Source of the DNA: Trinickia dabaoshanensis
GTDB taxonomy: Bacteria > Pseudomonadota > Gammaproteobacteria > Burkholderiales > Burkholderiaceae
Assembly: GCF_002879885.1 (NCBI RefSeq)
Contig: NZ_PNYA01000027.1
Location: forward strand, 1 to 64,000
Length of the DNA: 64,000 nucleotides
Direction: 5' to 3'
Below, piece by piece: positions 61,601 through 64,000 of the stretch. Within the stretch, counting starts at the first letter, position 1. The number at the start of each line of letters is the position of its first letter. A program made the translations under genes and the position numbers. The notes beneath the pieces were generated by a model. That model had not been told where the DNA came from. It did no database searches and saw nothing but the letters and a program-made list of their open reading frames with translations.

Positions 61601-63091
61601 CACGATAACGCCGATTTCGCCTTCGAACGTGAACTTGAACGCGTTCGACAGCAAATTCAAGACGATCTTCTCCCACATGTCCCGGTCGACGTAGACGGGT
61701 TGCGGGAGCGGTTCACACTCGATCGACAGCGAGAGCCGCGCGCGTTCGGTCGCCGATTCGAAGTTCGATGCAAGCTCGGCCGTCAGTTTGGAGAGATCCG
61801 TCGGCTCGAACGCGGCGACCACTCGTCCCGCCTCGATCCGCGAAAAGTCGAGCAGCGAATTGACGAGCTTGAGCAGGCGCAAGCCATTTCGATGCGCCGT
61901 CACGAGACGTTGCCGCTGCGCCGCGGCAAGCGCCGCATCGCTCGTATCGCCGAGCGCATCTTCGATTGGCCCGAGCATGAGCGTGAGCGGCGTGCGAAAT
62001 TCGTGGCTGACGTTAGAGAAAAACGCCGTCTTCGCGCGGTCGATTTCGGCCAACGCCTCGGCCCGCCGGCGCTCTTCCTCGTAAGCTTGCGCGTGAGCGA
62101 CGGCTGCTCCGATCTGGCCGGCGACGAGATTCAAGAACCCGCGATAAGGCTCATCGAACAAGCGGAAGGGATTCAAACCGACGACGAGCGCCCCGGCGTG
62201 ACCGCTCTCGCCCGACGGCAGGATCGGCATTACGACACCCTGCGTGGGCGGCTCGGGCCACGGTCCGGCCGGCAGCGGCGATGCGACGAGCTCTCTCAGG
62301 TTCGGCACGAGAACGGGCCGATGCGTGCGCAACGCCTCATGCACCGGCCACGGAACTGCACGATCCTCGGGCAGGCGTGCCGGCGCCGCTTCGTGCCCGG
62401 CCTCGATGCCCGAGGCCGCGATGAGCACGATGTCGTCCGCCCCCGACGGCGCGAGATAGAGCAGGGCGAAGGGCAAATCGCGCGTGTGCCGCTCCAGCGC
62501 GGCGACACTGCGTTCGCTGGCATCTTGCCAAGTACGCGCGTCGGCCGCACCCGCGGCGAGATCGCGCAACAGGGCAAGCTGGCGCTCGCCGATCACGCGC
62601 TGCGTATCGTCGGTGTTGGCGCAGATGATGCCGCCAATGGTGCCGTCGTCGTTCGGGATCGGGCTGTAGGAGAACGTGTAATACGTTTCCTCGCGATAGC
62701 CGTTGCGCTCCATGATCAGAGGCTGCGCTTCGACATAGATGGCCTCGCGGCCGCTCATGGCGAGTTCGAGCATCCCGCCGATGTCGTCCCAGATTTCGCG
62801 CCAGACTTCGGCGATGGGACGTCCGAGCGCCCACGGATGCTTGCCGCCGATGATCGATTGATAAGCGTCGTTATAAAAATAGATCAGCGACGAACCCCAG
62901 CCGATCCACATCGGCTGGCGCGAATTGAGGATGATGCGCAGCGCGAGCTTCAGGTTTCGAGGCCAATGCGCGGGATCGCCGAGCGCCGTCTCGCGCCAAT
63001 CCTGAGCGCGGATGAGCCTACCGAGCTCTCCGCCCCCCGAGAGGAAATCGTTGGTGTCTTCGTTGGGCAACATGCTAGATGCGTCGCTCAT
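58634..63091 (-). CDS. Hybrid histidine kinase, PAS-GAF-HK-REC-PAS-HK-REC-REC
   Basis: 1485-aa soluble sensor without signal peptide or membrane segments. Order (approximate residues): N-terminal PAS-like (30-165), GAF-like (170-335), first HisKA with phosphohistidine His363 (VSHEFRTPLTL) and HATPase (470-580), receiver 1 with Asp696 (LILSDVMMP), PAS with PAC (785-895), second HisKA with His945 (GGVAHDFNNVLQ) and HATPase (1045-1165, GTGLGLSMVYG), receiver 2 with Asp1235 and receiver 3 with Asp1383. Two transmitters and three receivers in one chain imply an internal phosphorelay. No output domain or adjacent regulator, so it must signal through a separate phosphotransfer or response-regulator protein. 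Monocistronic. Confidence 0.92.
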   Translation of the reverse strand: MSDASSMLPNEDTNDFLSGGGELGRLIRAQDWRETALGDPAHWPRNLKLALRIILNSRQPMWIGWGSSLIYFYNDAYQSIIGGKHPWALGRPIAEVWREIWDDIGGMLELAMSGREAIYVEAQPLIMERNGYREETYYTFSYSPIPNDDGTIGGIICANTDDTQRVIGERQLALLRDLAAGAADARTWQDASERSVAALERHTRDLPFALLYLAPSGADDIVLIAASGIEAGHEAAPARLPEDRAVPWPVHEALRTHRPVLVPNLRELVASPLPAGPWPEPPTQGVVMPILPSGESGHAGALVVGLNPFRLFDEPYRGFLNLVAGQIGAAVAHAQAYEEERRRAEALAEIDRAKTAFFSNVSHEFRTPLTLMLGPIEDALGDTSDAALAAAQRQRLVTAHRNGLRLLKLVNSLLDFSRIEAGRVVAAFEPTDLSKLTAELASNFESATERARLSLSIECEPLPQPVYVDRDMWEKIVLNLLSNAFKFTFEGEIGVIVRPCGDGTAAEVVVRDTGVGIPARELPRLFERFHRVEGQRSRSFEGSGIGLALVQELVKLHGGTITVSSEVGHGTSFVLRLPFGYAHLPAERVGSALTPSQRSARADAYVEEALRWLPLDDELGGETEDDASIERADDIPEWSFGSGTVGARVLVADDNADMRDYVGRMLRTRWEVETVPDGQAALDAIRRCKPDLILSDVMMPVLDGFGLLREIRGDAQLRDLPFVMLSARAGEEARVEGLESGADDYLTKPFSARELMARVNANLEMARLRRNATRELLESEARFRNMANHAPVMMWVSEPSGSLTYLNRLWCEFTGQALEDALGAGAWAALHPEDRKQYEASFAAATSRSEPFSAECRVRRSDGVYRWALSAAAPRFSDDGAFLGYIGSIIDITHRKEAEHILREANVVLERRVAAAIAERVHTEAQLRQAQKMEAIGKLTGGVAHDFNNVLQVIAGNLQLLSRDVAGNLRAEQRLQTAIAATSRGSRLASQLLAFGRRQPLSPKSVNLGRLIRGIDDMLRRSLGEGVEIETIIAGGLWNTFVDTVQVENALLNLAINARDAMQAQGKLTIEAGNAFLDDTYVARHTDVAAGQYVMVAVTDTGCGIPSELLERVFEPFYTTKPEGQGTGLGLSMVYGFVKQSGGHIKIYSEVGHGTTVRIYLPRAQQPEEVETDLETGAITGGNETVLVVEDDEDVRGTVVDLLSELGYRVLRAKDAQSAMAIVESGVPIDLLFTDVVMPGPLGSPELARKARERLPNIAVLFTSGYTDNAIVHGGRLDEGVDLLSKPYSREAMARKIRYVLRNQARAQPVPVETPILPAPAQEVVPDAARVPARVLLVDDDAMVRFTTADMLSYLGHAVTEAGDATDALRLLSEHAFDVIVTDISLPDLSGDELAMRALALQPGLRVIFATGYDALPEDSDHQALAGAMLLRKPYNKERIEEAMNAAMAARLAAGASRAAIEQRAIPALASNESEKEKAKRMPSI

Positions 63092-64000
63092 AGGGGTTCC
63101 CTATTCCGATTCGGCAAAAATATGCACCAGGCACGCAAAAGCCAACAGCCGTCGGTCGGTTGCCGGGCTTGCGCGTCGAGTCGTAACCGGGAGGTTGGGG
63201 AATCGCGCCGCGACCCATTCGCCCGCCGTGCAAATTGCAGCACGGCGCAAAGCATCGGGAACCTAGACCGATCGTAAGGGAGCAGACACCGCAGCGCGTT
63301 GACGAATTCATGGGGCGCACTTGCTCCTTACGTTCGCCTCAAAAGCGGCGACACGAATGCTCGATCGGGAAAAGAAAGCACGGCGCATGCCATGGCCGGG
63401 CATCGATGATGGAGCGGTCGGCGTCGAGCGGCAGGCGTTGGCCGCAGGCGCGCACAGATCACGTCGGATCAAGCACTGGCATGGATTTGCGTCGCACTCT
63501 GCGCTGTGTCGCGTGCGCATGGCGCGCGGGCGAGCGTCGAAAGAACCGCGCGTGGAAGTATTTCCTTTTTGCACGGCGGGTGAAGCAACGACATACCTGT
63601 CGCCGCACGGCCCGTTTCAACCACGGGCTTGTCGGCGGGCCCCGGGCTTCTCGATTTGGCGGGTACTGCTCCCGCAAAAGCTCACCTCACTGCGACTCGA
63701 GTCACGCGACCTGGCAAAGGCCGCGGCAAGCGCATCCGGCGACTCCCGAAAACGCTCACCTTCTCGGAATCGGAAAGTCCTTTGCCGTATTGGGCGGGCC
63801 GATGACACTTGGCGTGAAGGTCCGGGCCTACTGCGTCCGCCACTTCCCGAAAACACTCACCTCAAGCCGCCTAAATCGCGCATCCGGGGATGGAAGCGCG
63901 ATACGGGGGCAATCGTTCGAACACAGGCCTCATCTCCCGAAAACACTCACCACAGGTTGCCGATCCCTCGGCGAGCCGAGGCGAACGGCTTTTCGGACAA
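63092..64000. other. Intergenic to window edge, 909 bp
   Basis: Upstream of the kinase. The first ~560 bp hold the kinase promoter and no recognised feature. From 63669 to 63953 four regularly spaced motif copies occur, and they may continue beyond the window. Open frames of 60-90 codons on the minus strand here (about 63308-63856) are Cys/Arg-rich and overlap the repeats; I call none. Confidence 0.55.
63669..63953 (+). repeat. Array of four intergenic repeats
   Basis: Direct copies at 63669 (CTCCCGCAAAAGCTCACCTC), 63743 (CTCCCGAAAACGCTCACCTT), 63844 (TTCCCGAAAACACTCACCTC) and 63934 (CTCCCGAAAACACTCACCAC). Start-to-start distances are 74, 101 and 90 bp; the sequence between is unique and not hairpin-rich. 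The spacing and unequal spacers exclude a CRISPR array. The last copy is 47 bp from the window edge. Confidence 0.85.

Noticed and set aside
61385-63277. 630-codon and (58607-61363) 918-codon plus-strand frames over the kinase
   Set aside because: No domain resemblance and biased composition; antisense to a well-formed kinase.
63308-63856. Three minus-strand frames of 72-88 codons at the right edge
   Set aside because: Cys/Arg-rich, mutually overlapping and running through the repeat array.
63669-63953. CRISPR array
   Set aside because: Repeat units are short (about 18-20 bp) and variable, spacers are 54-81 bp and unequal, and no cas genes are present.
1-64000. tRNA, rRNA or replication origin
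   Set aside because: No cloverleaf, rRNA-like sequence or clustered DnaA-type boxes noticed by eye; a covariance-model scan would settle it.

Overview
This is a GC-rich chromosomal stretch from a betaproteobacterium, most likely Burkholderiaceae (Burkholderia sensu lato, e.g. Paraburkholderia or Trinickia). That placement rests on base composition, NodT-type efflux outer-membrane proteins, H-NS-like short proteins and the overall protein style, not on a marker gene. I saw no rRNA, tRNA, CRISPR array or intact mobile element.

Layout. 0-3 kb: an unknown protein and a Pat-like acyl-CoA-synthetase/GNAT protein. 3-14 kb: two divergent export systems, a minus-strand adaptor/ATPase/ATPase/permease/permease operon (YbhGFSR type, two separate ATPases) and a plus-strand MacA-MacB-NodT tripartite pump, followed by a small HTH repressor with a clear operator. 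14-19 kb: oxidoreductase/LysR divergent pair, prfC, ugd. 19.7-23.7 kb: a domesticated transposase-domain protein and a rubrerythrin / Fe-S oxidoreductase / DUF3501 operon. 24-26 kb: secreted GH3 glycosidase. 27-34 kb: EmrA/EmrB-like pump, FAD monooxygenase, HTH-only LuxR protein, LysR regulator, VOC protein. 34-37 kb: exported PAP2-like phosphatase with a beta-strand repeat tail, and a lipoprotein.

37-42 kb is the accessory patch: two DUF29 paralogues, each preceded by the decayed 3' end of a tyrosine recombinase gene, flank a kptA RNA 2'-phosphotransferase. After them come an unknown small gene, a SymE-like toxin fragment, an AT-rich orphan gene and a truncated reading frame. From 42 kb the window returns to ordinary metabolism: omega-aminotransferase, MFS transporter, 3-oxoadipate enol-lactonase, folE, EamA transporter, serine acetyltransferase with an overlapping AraC gene, SDR, ketoglutarate-semialdehyde-type dehydrogenase, mntH, a small membrane protein with a cytochrome c, bluB, an H-NS-like protein and a 1485-residue hybrid histidine kinase.

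The least explained signal is a short motif, CTCCCGAA-N4-CTCACC (some copies degenerate), seen eleven times and only between genes: once between prfC and ugd, once upstream of the GH3 gene, twice between mntH and the aldehyde dehydrogenase gene, three times downstream of the kinase (two of them an inverted pair forming an 18-bp stem) and four times as a regularly spaced array at the right edge, which may continue beyond the window.
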